The notes: a model not told the origin generated them from the letters alone. Positions 25,895 through 36,212 are shown, numbered from the stretch's first letter. The stretch is 64,000 nucleotides of DNA from CAZDBA01 sp965224765 (GCA_965224765.1 CBDDAC010000029.1:310001-374000); one strand, 5' to 3'. Numbers and translations are program-made.

Positions 25895-28063
25895 TTAGGA
25901 AGCGGATATGGCAGAATTAGGAGAGGAATTGTTCCGGTTTAAGCACTGCAACCCAAGTTGCATTTGGGTGGACCAACAACCCGTTTCATTCCCTCGAATG
26001 ATCCAATGGGGTTGGACCACGACGGACTGATGAACTAGTTCAAATCCTGATTCGGATTGACTAACTGTTCGAATGGGAAAGGCCCACAAAGTCGTTGGCT
26101 CGGCAAGTTCAAGGCGAACATTTAAGCCAAGCCAATCGTCAGTAAGTTTTAACGTATCGGTACATGGTAAATCCAGTGATTCCCCAAGCTGCCCTAAACT
26201 TTCCCCCAATTTGTTAGAGAAATAACGGTCATCTTGACCGTCTGGCATACCGGCAAAGTTAAATTCAATCCCAAAGTGCAATACCTGCCCCTGGGGAATA
26301 CCTTCAATCTGATAAGCAATTTCCAGCTGGTCACTACCGCTACTTAAGGTAATTCCCTTGGTCACTTTGATAGGAATCCCCCAAACATTTCCTTCACGGG
26401 CTAGCATTACTTGGATACGGCCAGAATTCCGGCGAATGGTTGCTTGATAGCTTCCGTCGGCAAAATCACCTCGATCAAGAACCTTCGCCTGCGCGACTTC
26501 GTGAATTGATTGATGCTCATCCCAAAAATGGTCGACCATCATTTTTCGCATCTTCAGATCGTAACCCAAGTGCTGATCAAGATCGTCCTGTTTGAATACA
26601 ACGCGGTCATGGATACTGGCGGCCTCGCCCGCTTGGTCATCACCGCCGCGAAGCACCTTTTCGTGGTACGACTCGGGACGGCGCTGGATCGTGGCCAATA
26701 AGTTGTGCTCGATATTGAGCAGATCCAGTTCGTAAATTTGACCGCCATCATGAGGTGCGATCCAGGAAACCAGTTGCTCATTGCCCAAGCGAATTTCCTG
26801 GCGGCCATCGAAATTAAAATCGTCTGCGATCGACTCTACCCATTCAAATTCTTTTCGACTGACTTGCTCAATCGTTTTCTCAGCTCGAATTAGGCTCTGA
26901 TAAACTGCGTTGCGAAGATGTGGCAAGTAAACGCCCCCAAAAGCACCGTGCCAGTAGCTGCAATTACACTGCCCCCGGTACAACCAATCACGCGCTTGCT
27001 CGATGGTCTTGGAGTCACAACCATCTTGTTCTGCCTGTTGAACAAGACGACTGACGTACATCATTCGCGCGTACATTTCGTTGGTCTCAGGATACTTGAC
27101 TTTGAAGTTACGCCAAAACCCGCCATTCATAAACGGCTTGATGCGTTTCCATCGTTCGTCGTGTTCCATGTCGTGCACAAGACGCTCGTACTCGACTTGT
27201 TTCTGAGTAGGCAGTGCCCATTCCGTCATCTCGCGATAACTTGCGTTGGGCAAATAGACTTTTCCAACCGGTGGAACCGACTCCACGGTTTCTGAAAGTG
27301 TTGTTGTGGACAACCAATCGACATTCTGTGTCAACTGGTCAAAGAACCCGCGCAGCCAGCCGTTTTGGTAAACATGTTCTTTGGTTTCAGGCCAAGTACC
27401 AAATTTCTCGCCATCATCACCAAAGACTGCCACACTATCGGGATGAGCTTCTGCAATCGATCGAAGGTAATCGATGGTCTCATGAGGATCAGAAAACGGA
27501 ATCAGATATCGCAATCGCTCACTACCTGGAAAAACTCGCAGCATTCGACCTTCGTCTTCGGTGACATAGTAGCCGTTCAGCTCCTCCTGACTTAATCCTG
27601 CACAACAAAAATGATAGTCATCCAGAATGGTGTATTGAACGTTGGCGTCAGCCAGATCAGAAACCAAACTCGGCTCCCAAACCCTTTCGGGAATCCACAT
27701 TCCTTGGACATCGGTGTTAAAACGATTGTTGAGCCATTGCGTGAAGTTCTTGATCTGACCGAGTCGATCATGGGTTGGGATCATGGTCAAAATTGGCTCA
27801 TAAAACGCGCCGCCAACAATTTCTATGCGCCCATGTTCAACAAGTTTTGCCACGCGATCCAAGTATTCTGGGTGGTGGCGATCCAACCAGTCCATCAATG
27901 GACCGCTCGTGTGCAGAGAAATTTTAAGATGCTCGTAGGGCTCAAACACCTCCAGGAACGGGAGATAGCTATCCTGGTACGCTGCCTCAAAAACCCCGTC
28001 AAAGTTGCCGATCGGTTGGTGATTGTGAAAGACCAAACAAAGTCGAATTTGTGGATTGTTCAT
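25895..28063 (-). CDS. GH57 alpha-amylase / 4-alpha-glucanotransferase
   Basis: A 722-residue GH57 enzyme with the full architecture: catalytic (beta/alpha)7 barrel in residues 1 to about 300, DUF1925-type helical domain to about 410, and DUF1926-type beta domain to the end. Family motifs are FHNHQPIGN (12-20), the nucleophile E126 in GMWIPERVWEP, and the acid D in FGDDGEKFG (214-222). Enzymes of this subgroup move alpha-1,4-glucan chains or hydrolyse them in the cytoplasm. The neighbouring galT and glgA genes, read in the same direction, point to glycogen and storage-sugar metabolism. Confidence 0.93.
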   Translation of the reverse strand: MNNPQIRLCLVFHNHQPIGNFDGVFEAAYQDSYLPFLEVFEPYEHLKISLHTSGPLMDWLDRHHPEYLDRVAKLVEHGRIEIVGGAFYEPILTMIPTHDRLGQIKNFTQWLNNRFNTDVQGMWIPERVWEPSLVSDLADANVQYTILDDYHFCCAGLSQEELNGYYVTEDEGRMLRVFPGSERLRYLIPFSDPHETIDYLRSIAEAHPDSVAVFGDDGEKFGTWPETKEHVYQNGWLRGFFDQLTQNVDWLSTTTLSETVESVPPVGKVYLPNASYREMTEWALPTQKQVEYERLVHDMEHDERWKRIKPFMNGGFWRNFKVKYPETNEMYARMMYVSRLVQQAEQDGCDSKTIEQARDWLYRGQCNCSYWHGAFGGVYLPHLRNAVYQSLIRAEKTIEQVSRKEFEWVESIADDFNFDGRQEIRLGNEQLVSWIAPHDGGQIYELDLLNIEHNLLATIQRRPESYHEKVLRGGDDQAGEAASIHDRVVFKQDDLDQHLGYDLKMRKMMVDHFWDEHQSIHEVAQAKVLDRGDFADGSYQATIRRNSGRIQVMLAREGNVWGIPIKVTKGITLSSGSDQLEIAYQIEGIPQGQVLHFGIEFNFAGMPDGQDDRYFSNKLGESLGQLGESLDLPCTDTLKLTDDWLGLNVRLELAEPTTLWAFPIRTVSQSESGFELVHQSVVVQPHWIIRGNETGCWSTQMQLGLQCLNRNNSSPNSAISAS

Positions 28064-28293
28064 GATCGGCTTTGAGCCTGCGAGTTTTATAGACAGATTC
28101 TACACAGCGTATAACGGTTAAGCCGCTTTTGAGCGACTTGATGCAACTACATGTTTTATCTTTTCGACGGATCATAGGGAGTCCAAAAGTACTTCCCTCA
28201 GAAAAGAACTCGTCGCCGCAAGCCGAGCAAGCAGCACAAGCGTGAAAGTTTAACAACCTTCTTCGAATCAAAAACGGATTGGGAGAGTGTCGT

Positions 28294-29298
28294 TCAACCT
28301 TCGTTGAGCGCAATCCGCAACTTTTTTGCCGCGGACTCGGGAGAGACCGGGTTCACCCAAATGTCCGTTCCCCATTCGTAACCCGCCAACCGAGTCAAGC
28401 GAGGAAAGATCTCAATGTACCAGTGGTCAGGCCCATCAAACCCAAATGAGGCCTGATGCAGGATCACATTGTAGGCCGGACGATCCAAAACCGCTTCGAT
28501 TCGGTTTACCGCGTCCTGACAAAGTTCTGCTAACTCATCAATCCAATGTGTCCCCTCAATGAATTTCCCTGGTTCGTCATTGGCCGCAATCCAAACCGTC
28601 ATCGGTAAACGACTAGCATAGGGGCAGAACATCGTAAAGTTCTTTGAGCTGCGAACCAATCGAGCATTTTGTTCACATTCCCATTCCGCAATTCGTCCAA
28701 TCAACGATTGGTGGTTTGCATCGTAGTACTTTTTGCTGATTTGTTGGCGACGTTCGATCTGCGAGCTGACAAGAGGCGCACCAATTAGCTGAAAGTGAAT
28801 ATGTTCCAGGGAAGCTCCCGCTTCCATTCGACAATTGACAAACAACATCGCATGTTTGATTTTGTCGTTGGAGCCAAGCGATTCGATTCGATCCCTAGCT
28901 ACGTAAAATGCTCGTTTGACTTCATCCTGACTCAGATCCCCAATCGATACCACGTGGCGTGGAGTTGGAATAATCAGTTCCTGAATTCCTCCATCATTCG
29001 ATTTTTTGTAGGGACCACTCGATTTTTTGGAGTCTTCGGTCTCTTCAAACACGGGATACTTATTCGGAACAACTCGAACGCTCCAATCCACATCTTCATC
29101 ATCGAATTCTGCGGGAGGAAGTTGTTTGTCATAGGTCGCGATTGCCGCAGGAGTTTCGTCTTCGTTGCCAACGCAAAACGGGCACAAGATCTGCTGTCTT
29201 GTCTGTTCTGTCGGTACAAACTCGACAGGGCGATTACGCCGATTTTCTGCGATGGAGACCCATTGATGGGTGACGGGGTCAAATCTTAAGTCTGACAT
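28294..29298 (-). CDS. galT: Galactose-1-phosphate uridylyltransferase
   Basis: A 334-residue GalT of the HIT superfamily. The zinc-site start CPFCVGNEDETP is near residue 39, and the active-site HxHxQ is present as EHIHFQ near 161. The enzyme exchanges UMP between UDP-glucose and galactose-1-phosphate, or in some relatives makes ADP- or UDP-sugars. It lies between glgA and the GH57 gene, all on the minus strand. The C-terminal half carries the second domain with LHQASFGFDGPDHWYIEIFPRL. A related UTP- or ADP-glucose phosphorylase of the same fold is an alternative. Confidence 0.92.
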   Translation of the reverse strand: MSDLRFDPVTHQWVSIAENRRNRPVEFVPTEQTRQQILCPFCVGNEDETPAAIATYDKQLPPAEFDDEDVDWSVRVVPNKYPVFEETEDSKKSSGPYKKSNDGGIQELIIPTPRHVVSIGDLSQDEVKRAFYVARDRIESLGSNDKIKHAMLFVNCRMEAGASLEHIHFQLIGAPLVSSQIERRQQISKKYYDANHQSLIGRIAEWECEQNARLVRSSKNFTMFCPYASRLPMTVWIAANDEPGKFIEGTHWIDELAELCQDAVNRIEAVLDRPAYNVILHQASFGFDGPDHWYIEIFPRLTRLAGYEWGTDIWVNPVSPESAAKKLRIALNEG

Positions 29299-29437
29299 AA
29301 AAGATTGATCAGGGACGAGGGTTGTGGAATAACCAAATCATAACCGATTCTCAGAAAAAATTCTGCAACCTATGCCGAAGTACCAAGTCCAGCTAATTTC
29401 GTCAAATCGCTAGGAATTGAAGCGCGAGAAAAAGCAA

Positions 29438-30931
29438 TCAAGCTTTCTGGTGATTCTCTGCTTTTTCCAACTTCGCTTGCTCATAAAGTTGTTCATACAG
29501 ACGGGCGCTCGAATTCCAGGTCCAATCCGTTCTCATCCCCGTCTCTACAAGTTGCCGCCAGTTATCGGGCTCTTCGAGAAAAACCTTGACGGCTCGAGCA
29601 AGACAAGTCTGTAGCGAGTCAATCGTAAACTCACCAAAGCTAAATCCCGTTGCGGTTTTTGCTTTCATTGTTTCAGAAGTGCAATCAATAACCGTGTCTG
29701 CCAACCCCCCCGTGCTGCGAACTACCGGAACCGTTCCGTAGGCCATGCTGTACATCTGATTCAAACCGCAAGGCTCATACTGACTTGGCATGACGAACAA
29801 ATCGGAGCCGGCTTCGATTTGATGAGCCACTTCATTGGAGAACTCCAGCCTTGCTGCCAGCCTTTCGGGAAAACACCTCACCAGCGACTCAAGGGCATCG
29901 TGATAGGCAGGATCCCCAGTACCTAAAATCGCCCACTGAACATCTTTGTTCTCTAGCCAGCTTTTCATCACCGGGAGTATCAGCGACCAACCCTTCTGAG
30001 AAGCAAGTCGCCCAACGATTCCTATCAATGGAATCTCCGCGTCAACTTTCAGGCCCAGCGACTCTTGAAGCTGCTGTTTGCATTGAGCTTTACCTGGCTG
30101 CCAGTTATCCGCCTGAAAGCTAGCAACCAAATGAGGATCATTCGCCGGATTCCAAACCTGGTCATCGATGCCGTTGAGAATTCCTGCCAAATCATCCGCA
30201 CGATGTTTCAATACTGACTCCAGGCCACACCCCTGTTCAGGACCTTGAATCTCCCGAGCATAGGTAGGGCTCACCGTTGTGATTTTGTCGGCAAAAATAA
30301 TTCCCGTCTTCAGTAAATTGAGCTTTCCGTAAAACTCCATTTCTTTCCAGTTAAAACGCTTCCAGTCCAAGCCCGTCAACAACATGTCCCAGTGCCAGAA
30401 GATGCCCTGATACGCAAGATTGTGAATCGTATACACAGTCGCGATATTTTCAAACGCGGGCACGCCACTGAGCTCGACTTTCAAAAGCGCAGGCAGTAAA
30501 CCTGTTTGCCAATCATTGGCGTGAACCAGATCCGGCTTTAGATCTTTGATTCGAATCGTTTCCAGTACGGCTCGGCAAAAAAATGCAAAACGAGCACAGT
30601 TGTCTGCGTAATCTTCACCATTCTCGCCATAGAGGCCACGGCGTTCAAAGTACTCGGGCTGTTTGACCAAGAAGACTCGAACCGTCGAGTCAGGAAGCTG
30701 ACTTTGCAACAACGTCCCTCGCGGAAGCTTCGATCCTACAGGAATTTCAAATTCAACCCCCGCATCGCAAATGTCCAATCCACTCTTTAACGCTTGCGAG
30801 TAGGCTGGCAAAAAGACCGTGACCTCGTGGCCTAGTTTCTCAAGTTGAATAGGAAGCGAACCACAAACATCAGCGAGTCCACCAGTTTTGGCGAAGGGTA
30901 CGACTTCACTGCTGGCCAAAAGGATCTTCAT
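29438..30931 (-). CDS. glgA: Glycogen synthase (GT5)
   Basis: A 497-residue GT5 glycogen synthase. The sugar-nucleotide binding KTGGL is at 15-19 after the standard start MKILLASSEVVPFAKTGGLA. The Rossmann halves contain HANDWQTGLLP and, in the C-terminal domain, EPCGLNQMYSMAYGTVPVVRSTGGLADTV with the catalytic glutamate. It extends alpha-1,4-glucan from ADP-glucose (or UDP-glucose) in the cytoplasm. It is the first gene of a minus-strand run with galT and the GH57 enzyme. Confidence 0.95.
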   Translation of the reverse strand: MKILLASSEVVPFAKTGGLADVCGSLPIQLEKLGHEVTVFLPAYSQALKSGLDICDAGVEFEIPVGSKLPRGTLLQSQLPDSTVRVFLVKQPEYFERRGLYGENGEDYADNCARFAFFCRAVLETIRIKDLKPDLVHANDWQTGLLPALLKVELSGVPAFENIATVYTIHNLAYQGIFWHWDMLLTGLDWKRFNWKEMEFYGKLNLLKTGIIFADKITTVSPTYAREIQGPEQGCGLESVLKHRADDLAGILNGIDDQVWNPANDPHLVASFQADNWQPGKAQCKQQLQESLGLKVDAEIPLIGIVGRLASQKGWSLILPVMKSWLENKDVQWAILGTGDPAYHDALESLVRCFPERLAARLEFSNEVAHQIEAGSDLFVMPSQYEPCGLNQMYSMAYGTVPVVRSTGGLADTVIDCTSETMKAKTATGFSFGEFTIDSLQTCLARAVKVFLEEPDNWRQLVETGMRTDWTWNSSARLYEQLYEQAKLEKAENHQKA

Positions 30932-31061
30932 AGAGTTGCCTGGGATCGCGGAATGAAAAATCGCCTACCTAAAAATACTATTTCCTCTACTACAATAACA
31001 CCAAGTCCAAAACCAAAATTTTCGAAGGTTCGAGAAACATCGCAAAAAAAACACCGTTTTT

Positions 31062-31874
31062 TCAACTCATGGCGTCAATCGCACTAACCACCTCTCGCCG
31101 AGCATCCATCGAACCCTCCAAACGCAACATCCCTCCCGCAAATCGTCGAGCCCGATCCACCAGCCTTCGATCCAAATGAGGCCCCTCTGAAATCACAACC
31201 AAGCGCGCCAAATTGGCCAGGGATTCAAACTCATCCACGGACTCAATTTTGCAAATCGCAAATACGTGCTCAAACTCGGAGATTGTATCCCGATAATACA
31301 AGGGTTCTACTCGCTGCACGGTGTGACCCAGCGGCGTTGAAATTGGCTCCAGCGAGCTCAAAGATTCGCACCATGGCCCGATCCACAATACAAGTTGGTG
31401 ACGTGAATTCAATTGATCAAGCAACTGGCGAAGAGTGCACCCCGAGACCGGGTGAACCAAATCCGCGCCGATTTCAGCGGCAGGTTCAAGCACAAACCGG
31501 CGGTAGGTCATTCGCGGGTGTGGACAGATCAAACCGGGCTCAGAAGTTATCCGCTGGTCAAAAAGCAACAAATCCAGATCAACCGTCCGTGGCCCCCATC
31601 TCCGATCACGGACGCGACCGAGTTGTTTTTCAATACCCAGCAGTTCCCGAATCGTTTGATTGGGAGTCAATCGTGTTTGAGCAAGCAATGCAGCATTCAA
31701 ATAAGAACTTTCCTTGCCCTCTGCCTCCCCTCCAATCGGTTCGGTACGTATGGAAGTACTCGCAGCCAACATTTCCAAGCCATGTTTGGGGAGTTCAAGC
31801 TGAACTCGCTCATAAGCTGCGTCAGAGTCCCCTACATTGGATCCAAACGCAATCAAGACCTTGGAGGTAGGCAT
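31062..31874 (-). CDS. folK: FolK pterin pyrophosphokinase with C-terminal extension
   Basis: Residues 1 to about 160 are a standard HPPK: FGSNVGD at 9-15, then RTEPIGG, NAALLAQTRL, RDRRWGPRTVDLDLLLFD (catalytic Asp pair) and HPRMTYRRFVLEPAAEIG. It makes 6-hydroxymethyl-dihydropterin diphosphate for folate synthesis. Residues 165-270 add about 105 residues that standard FolK lacks. They include LVLWIGPWCESL and a helix-rich end and I do not recognise them. The frame is continuous. It ends at 31062 with 130 bases between it and the start of glgA. Confidence 0.88.
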   Translation of the reverse strand: MPTSKVLIAFGSNVGDSDAAYERVQLELPKHGLEMLAASTSIRTEPIGGEAEGKESSYLNAALLAQTRLTPNQTIRELLGIEKQLGRVRDRRWGPRTVDLDLLLFDQRITSEPGLICPHPRMTYRRFVLEPAAEIGADLVHPVSGCTLRQLLDQLNSRHQLVLWIGPWCESLSSLEPISTPLGHTVQRVEPLYYRDTISEFEHVFAICKIESVDEFESLANLARLVVISEGPHLDRRLVDRARRFAGGMLRLEGSMDARREVVSAIDAMS

Positions 31875-32821
31875 AGGAACTCAATGACTTGCAAGCGAAC
31901 TGAGAAGGCGTATGACCGGAATGACGTTCCGCTGCTAAATCCAAAAAGGGACAACGCTTCAAATCAACGAAAATAAAGTCGGAGCATCACAAAAAAAAAC
32001 GGCGATGGCTTCATGCCAAACGCCGTTTTGTTCGGTCGAGTCCCTACCACAACGATTGAGGCCCGATCTAATAAACTGGTGTCATCTTCGTTCTTCATGA
32101 ACGATGCACGTGACCCTACACATCACAAACAGCCGTTTCTGCGGTTTGAGACAAATAGTGATTTCCCTATACACGTCACTCGCGAACACAAAAATAGTGG
32201 GTGTGGATTCCGATCCACAGCTTATTTGCCGCCGACTGTCGCATCCCTCGGTCGCCGCCACCCAGTCACTTCCATGACAAGGTTGATCGCGTAAAACAAT
32301 GGTGCAAAAACTTGGTGCGATTCAAACCCGTGTGAGTTTTCAGTCAAACCAATCCCGGTTGCGTATCACTACGACTTGTTCTGTTCGGTTCTTATCCAAC
32401 GGTCTTCATCACAAAATCGCTTGAGTCATTCAAGATGATTTTGGAAAAAAATAGTTGAATGAAAGTGGGATCTAAACTCGATGCTCTCGAGTTATTTGAA
32501 TAAAAGCTCGGGTGTCATTTTGCGGCTCATTTTTCGATTGTCAAGCAATCTTCATAATCTTTCTGTCGATTTAATTCCTGTTCGGTTTTCCAAAAAGGGG
32601 GATTGTATTCTTGTTCGAATTGATGCCTTTCCGATTCAACGACAATACCCCGTACTTTTTCAAGTCAATTCGTTGGAGCTGAAAAAGTAAACATGTCAAG
32701 TAAACAAATTTTGCGATGCAATCACAGGAATTTTTTTTATTCCTTGCATAGGCGACCCTGTCAATTGGCTGATGCCTTCGATAAGCCTGTGTTATAAACA
32801 TACTTTTTTGGAGCCACTCCG
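31875..32821. other. Long intergenic region, mostly without features
   Basis: This 947-base gap lies between the divergent folK and def. Apart from a hairpin at 31996-32029 I see no recognisable gene, tRNA or dispersed repeat longer than CACGTCACTCGC (32173-32184), which also occurs near 43803 and 53761. The stretch from about 32430 is clearly richer in A and T than the rest of the window and holds a 69-residue frame (32481-32690) with no family resemblance. Confidence 0.55.
31996..32029. terminator. Bidirectional terminator-like hairpin
   Basis: AAAACGGCG pairs exactly with CGCCGTTTT, and an inner TGGC/GCCA stem caps it. A nine-A run precedes it. No gene ends nearby on the plus strand, so it may end an unrecognised transcript in this spacer. 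Confidence 0.6.
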
Positions 32822-33400
32822 TTGGAGATCATTCCTTACCCACATCCAACACTTCGTCACAAATCCAAACCCCTTCAACGCGTGAATAAGCAACTCAAAG
32901 AGTTGGTTCAGCAAATGTTTCCATTGATGTACGAAGCGAAGGGCGTCGGGCTTGCCGCTAATCAGGTGGATCTTCCCTTCCAACTGTTCATCATCAACGA
33001 AAAAGCAGACCCCATCGAAGGCGAAGAACTGGTATTCATCAATCCAGTCATCCAAAAGCCCAAGGGCCGTGAAGAAAAAGAAGAAGGCTGTCTTAGCATC
33101 CCAGGTATTTACGAAAGCGTTGACCGCCCCACACAAATCCATGTTTCCGCTTTTGCCCTGGACGGTAGCCCAATCGATATGACCGTCGATGGAATGCTAG
33201 CACGCATCATTCAACACGAATACGATCACGTTCAAGGCACTCTGTTCATCGATCGAATCGCTGAATCAACCTACAAACAGATCGACGGACTACTCGAAGA
33301 ATTCGAAATCGACTTCCAAGCAGGTCAAGCGTCAGGAAAATACGGCTCTGACGAAGAAATCGCCGCCAGACTTAAGCAGCTCGAAGAAGAATTCTGTTAG
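32822..33400 (+). CDS. def: Peptide deformylase
   Basis: A 192-residue deformylase with all three motifs: GVGLAANQ at 41-48, EGCLS at 88-92 (metal ligand C90) and QHEYDH at 131-136 (H132, E133, H136). It removes the formyl group from new proteins in the cytoplasm. The start is a TTG at 32822 with GGAG about 9 bases upstream, and no ATG fits the normal N-terminus. It is followed after 209 bases by fmt, the enzyme that adds the formyl group, a common pairing. Confidence 0.95.
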   Translation: MEIIPYPHPTLRHKSKPLQRVNKQLKELVQQMFPLMYEAKGVGLAANQVDLPFQLFIINEKADPIEGEELVFINPVIQKPKGREEKEEGCLSIPGIYESVDRPTQIHVSAFALDGSPIDMTVDGMLARIIQHEYDHVQGTLFIDRIAESTYKQIDGLLEEFEIDFQAGQASGKYGSDEEIAARLKQLEEEFC

Positions 33401-33609
33401 TTCAACGCAATTACACGCTCAATTGGATCGATTTGCAGGAGCAACCAGGAAAACGAAGCTGCCATCGTTTGTCAACACAAGCCAGTTCCCCGATTTAGCT
33501 TGCCTGACACCAGAGCATCGCAACGTCGTCAGAAGAATACAAAATTCACTCTGCGCCCCAGCAGAATTACAGGGCCCCCCCAAAACCACCTGACTCAAAG
33601 ACCAAAATC

Positions 33610-34575
33610 ATGCGAATCATAATGTTCGGAACGGGACCTTTTGCCGTTCCCACTTTTAAATCACTGCTCAAATCCGACCACGAAGTTCCGTTGTTGGTGA
33701 CTCGTCCTATTCCCGATTCAGGGAAACGGCGAAAGTCCGTTGCCAATCCAACTCGTGAAACAGGCGAAGCAGCAAATATTGCCATCTTTGATCCTCCCAG
33801 CATCAATACACCCGATTCACTTAAAAGGCTTCAATCCTTTTGCCCTGATTTGTTGGTCGTCTGCGATTACGGTCAGATACTATCTCGTGAATGCCTGGGA
33901 GTAGCCAAACTGGGTGGCATCAATCTGCATGGCTCCATTCTTCCCAAGTATCGCGGTGCCGCACCCATCAACTGGGCGGTCTATCATGGCGAAGAGAAAC
34001 TTGGGATCACGGTAATCCACATGACTCGCAGGCTGGATGCAGGCCCCGCACTTCAGTTCGCCGACCTGGCTGCCACCGAAGCAGAAACCGCAGAAGACCT
34101 CGAGCCGCGACTTTCAGAAATTGGCGTTCCTGCTGTACACGCTGCCATTGAAATGTTGGAGAGCTGGGACGGCCAATCCCTCCTCGGCACGCGGCAAGAT
34201 CCCAAGCTGGCCACCAAAGCCCCCAGATTAAGCAAATCTGACGGCTTGATCGATTGGAATCGAACCCAAACTCAAATCATCAACCAAGTCAGAGCGTTTC
34301 AACCTTGGCCTGGTAGCTTTACCTCATGGCAACGTACCAACGGCCAACCCATCCGAATCATCGTCCACAAAGCCATTCGATTGGCTGAGGAAATCGAATT
34401 CGTTCAGAACGTTTCGCCCGGCCAGGTGTGTGTAAGTGACAAAACAACATTGGCGGTAATGACCAGCGACGGGCCTCTGGCCTTGATAGAAATTCAGCCG
34501 GCTGGCAAACGCAAAATGGAAATCGCCGAGTTTCTCCGCGGATACACTCCCGAAATCGGTGATCGCTTGGAGTAG
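33610..34575 (+). CDS. fmt: Methionyl-tRNA formyltransferase
   Basis: A 321-residue Fmt. The N-terminal formyltransferase domain contains the catalytic and folate-binding stretch INLHGSILPKYRGAAPINWA near 101-120 and the downstream Asp in RRLDAGPAL. The C-terminal OB-like tRNA-binding domain begins at about 205 (IDWNRTQTQIINQVRAFQPWPGSF). It formylates initiator Met-tRNA. It pairs functionally with the def gene upstream. Confidence 0.95.
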   Translation: MRIIMFGTGPFAVPTFKSLLKSDHEVPLLVTRPIPDSGKRRKSVANPTRETGEAANIAIFDPPSINTPDSLKRLQSFCPDLLVVCDYGQILSRECLGVAKLGGINLHGSILPKYRGAAPINWAVYHGEEKLGITVIHMTRRLDAGPALQFADLAATEAETAEDLEPRLSEIGVPAVHAAIEMLESWDGQSLLGTRQDPKLATKAPRLSKSDGLIDWNRTQTQIINQVRAFQPWPGSFTSWQRTNGQPIRIIVHKAIRLAEEIEFVQNVSPGQVCVSDKTTLAVMTSDGPLALIEIQPAGKRKMEIAEFLRGYTPEIGDRLE

Positions 34576-34766
34576 CCACGGGGCCTTCCGCTCACATTCT
34601 GGGAGGTCCGAACTCCCTCCAGCAAGAACACAACGATTTGCAGCGGCGATGGTCTCAACCTCCTATTTACGGATGAAGCCTGCTTGCGGCGGGGAATTTC
34701 CCCTCGCAGAAACAAATTCCCGCGTGTTAAACTGATGGATTACCCGATTTCGAAAAGACTCATCCT

Positions 34767-36212
34767 ATGTCTGAATCCAACTCACCCAAACACAAACTCT
34801 ACATCGAAACCGTCGGCTGCCAGATGAATATGCTGGACAGCGAGATGGTCGTGGCCAGCCTGCGCCGAGAAGGCTATGAGTTAACAGACTGTACCAAAGA
34901 AGCCGACACGATTTTGTTTAACACCTGCAGTGTCCGCCAACACGCTGAGGACAAAATTTATAGTGCCCTCGGTCGGTTGCGACTGGAAAAACGACGCCAT
35001 CCCCACAAAGTCATCGGGGTGATGGGCTGCATGGCCCAAAAAGATCAAAAGCTGATTTTTGAGAGAGCTCCCTACGTTGATTTGATCGTTGGCCCAGGGC
35101 AACTTCAACAAGTCCCCGAGTTGATTCAAAAAGCCCGCAGTGGATCCAAGTGGCAAACCGCACTGAGCATGGGGCGCACTGACGGCAAGGTGCTTGAGAT
35201 CAAACGAAGCCATGAAACATTTGATCCGCTTCGTGACCCAACCATGCGCCCCACGCCTTTTCAGGCCTACCTGCGCATTCAAATCGGCTGCGACAAATTC
35301 TGTACCTATTGCATTGTTCCCATGACTCGGGGACCCGAGCAGGGGAGACCACCTACACAAATATTTGACGAAGCAAAAATTCTTGCCGATCAGGGATGCA
35401 AAGAAATCACACTGCTCGGACAAACCGTCAACAGCTACAAGTTTCGCGACCCCGAAGGCGGCGTCACTGATATGGCAGCGCTTCTGGAATTGCTGCATTC
35501 GATTGAAGGCCTGGAACGAATCAAGTTCGTTACAAATTATCCCAAAGACATGACTGAACCGTTGCTTGAAACCATTCGCGACCTACCCAAGGTTTCGCCT
35601 TATCTGCATGTTCCCGCCCAACACGGCAGCGATGACGTCCTCAAGCGAATGAAGCGAGGATATACGACCGCCGACTACTACGCGATGATGGAGCGTATCG
35701 ACAAGATCCTTGGCGACAAAGCAGCTGTCTCAAGCGACTTCATTGTAGGTTTCTGTGGCGAAACGGATGAAGAGTTTCAGATGACCTGTGACCTCGTTGA
35801 AAAATGTCGGTTCAAAAACAGTTTCATCTTCAAGTATAGCGAACGACCAGGCACCAAAAGCGCTGACCAACTGCCCGACGATGTGCCCTATCAGGTCAAG
35901 AAAGACCGCAACAATGCCTTGCTTGCGATCCAAAATCGAATTAGCGAAGAGGACAACCAACGCTTCATTCAACAAACGGTTAGTGTCCTCGTCGAAGGTC
36001 CCAGCAAAAAGGCGAATCTGGACGTCCCCGAGGGAGCGCCAATTCAATTAACCGGGCGGACCCATTGTGACCGCATCGTTGTTTTCGAAGGAAATCGCCG
36101 CTTGGCCGGACAGACGATTCCGATTGGCGTCTATGATTGCACGGCTTTCACTTTGATGGGAACCGTGATGACAGGTGAAGTCACTGGCGATGTTGTCCAG
36201 CTAAGCGTTTGA
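34767..36212 (+). CDS. miaB: tRNA-2-methylthio-N6-dimethylallyladenosine synthase
   Basis: A 481-residue radical-SAM methylthiotransferase. The N-terminal UPF0004 domain has the three cluster cysteines in ETVGCQMN, NTCSVR and MGCMAQ. The radical-SAM motif CDKFCTYC lies near 173-180. A C-terminal TRAM domain (from about 410) binds tRNA. It adds the methylthio group to i6A37 in tRNAs reading U-starting codons. It follows fmt by 191 bases on the same strand, so def, fmt and miaB make a translation-related group. Confidence 0.95.
   Translation: MSESNSPKHKLYIETVGCQMNMLDSEMVVASLRREGYELTDCTKEADTILFNTCSVRQHAEDKIYSALGRLRLEKRRHPHKVIGVMGCMAQKDQKLIFERAPYVDLIVGPGQLQQVPELIQKARSGSKWQTALSMGRTDGKVLEIKRSHETFDPLRDPTMRPTPFQAYLRIQIGCDKFCTYCIVPMTRGPEQGRPPTQIFDEAKILADQGCKEITLLGQTVNSYKFRDPEGGVTDMAALLELLHSIEGLERIKFVTNYPKDMTEPLLETIRDLPKVSPYLHVPAQHGSDDVLKRMKRGYTTADYYAMMERIDKILGDKAAVSSDFIVGFCGETDEEFQMTCDLVEKCRFKNSFIFKYSERPGTKSADQLPDDVPYQVKKDRNNALLAIQNRISEEDNQRFIQQTVSVLVEGPSKKANLDVPEGAPIQLTGRTHCDRIVVFEGNRRLAGQTIPIGVYDCTAFTLMGTVMTGEVTGDVVQLSV

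Noticed and set aside
27999..28313. 104-residue minus-strand frame with two CxxC pairs between galT and the GH57 gene
   Set aside because: It overlaps both flanking genes and runs into the GH57 frame; the cysteines alone do not make a recognisable zinc ribbon.
32013..32690. Possible small genes or a structural RNA in the long folK-def spacer
   Set aside because: No conserved tRNA arms, no known riboswitch core and no protein family resemblance could be seen.
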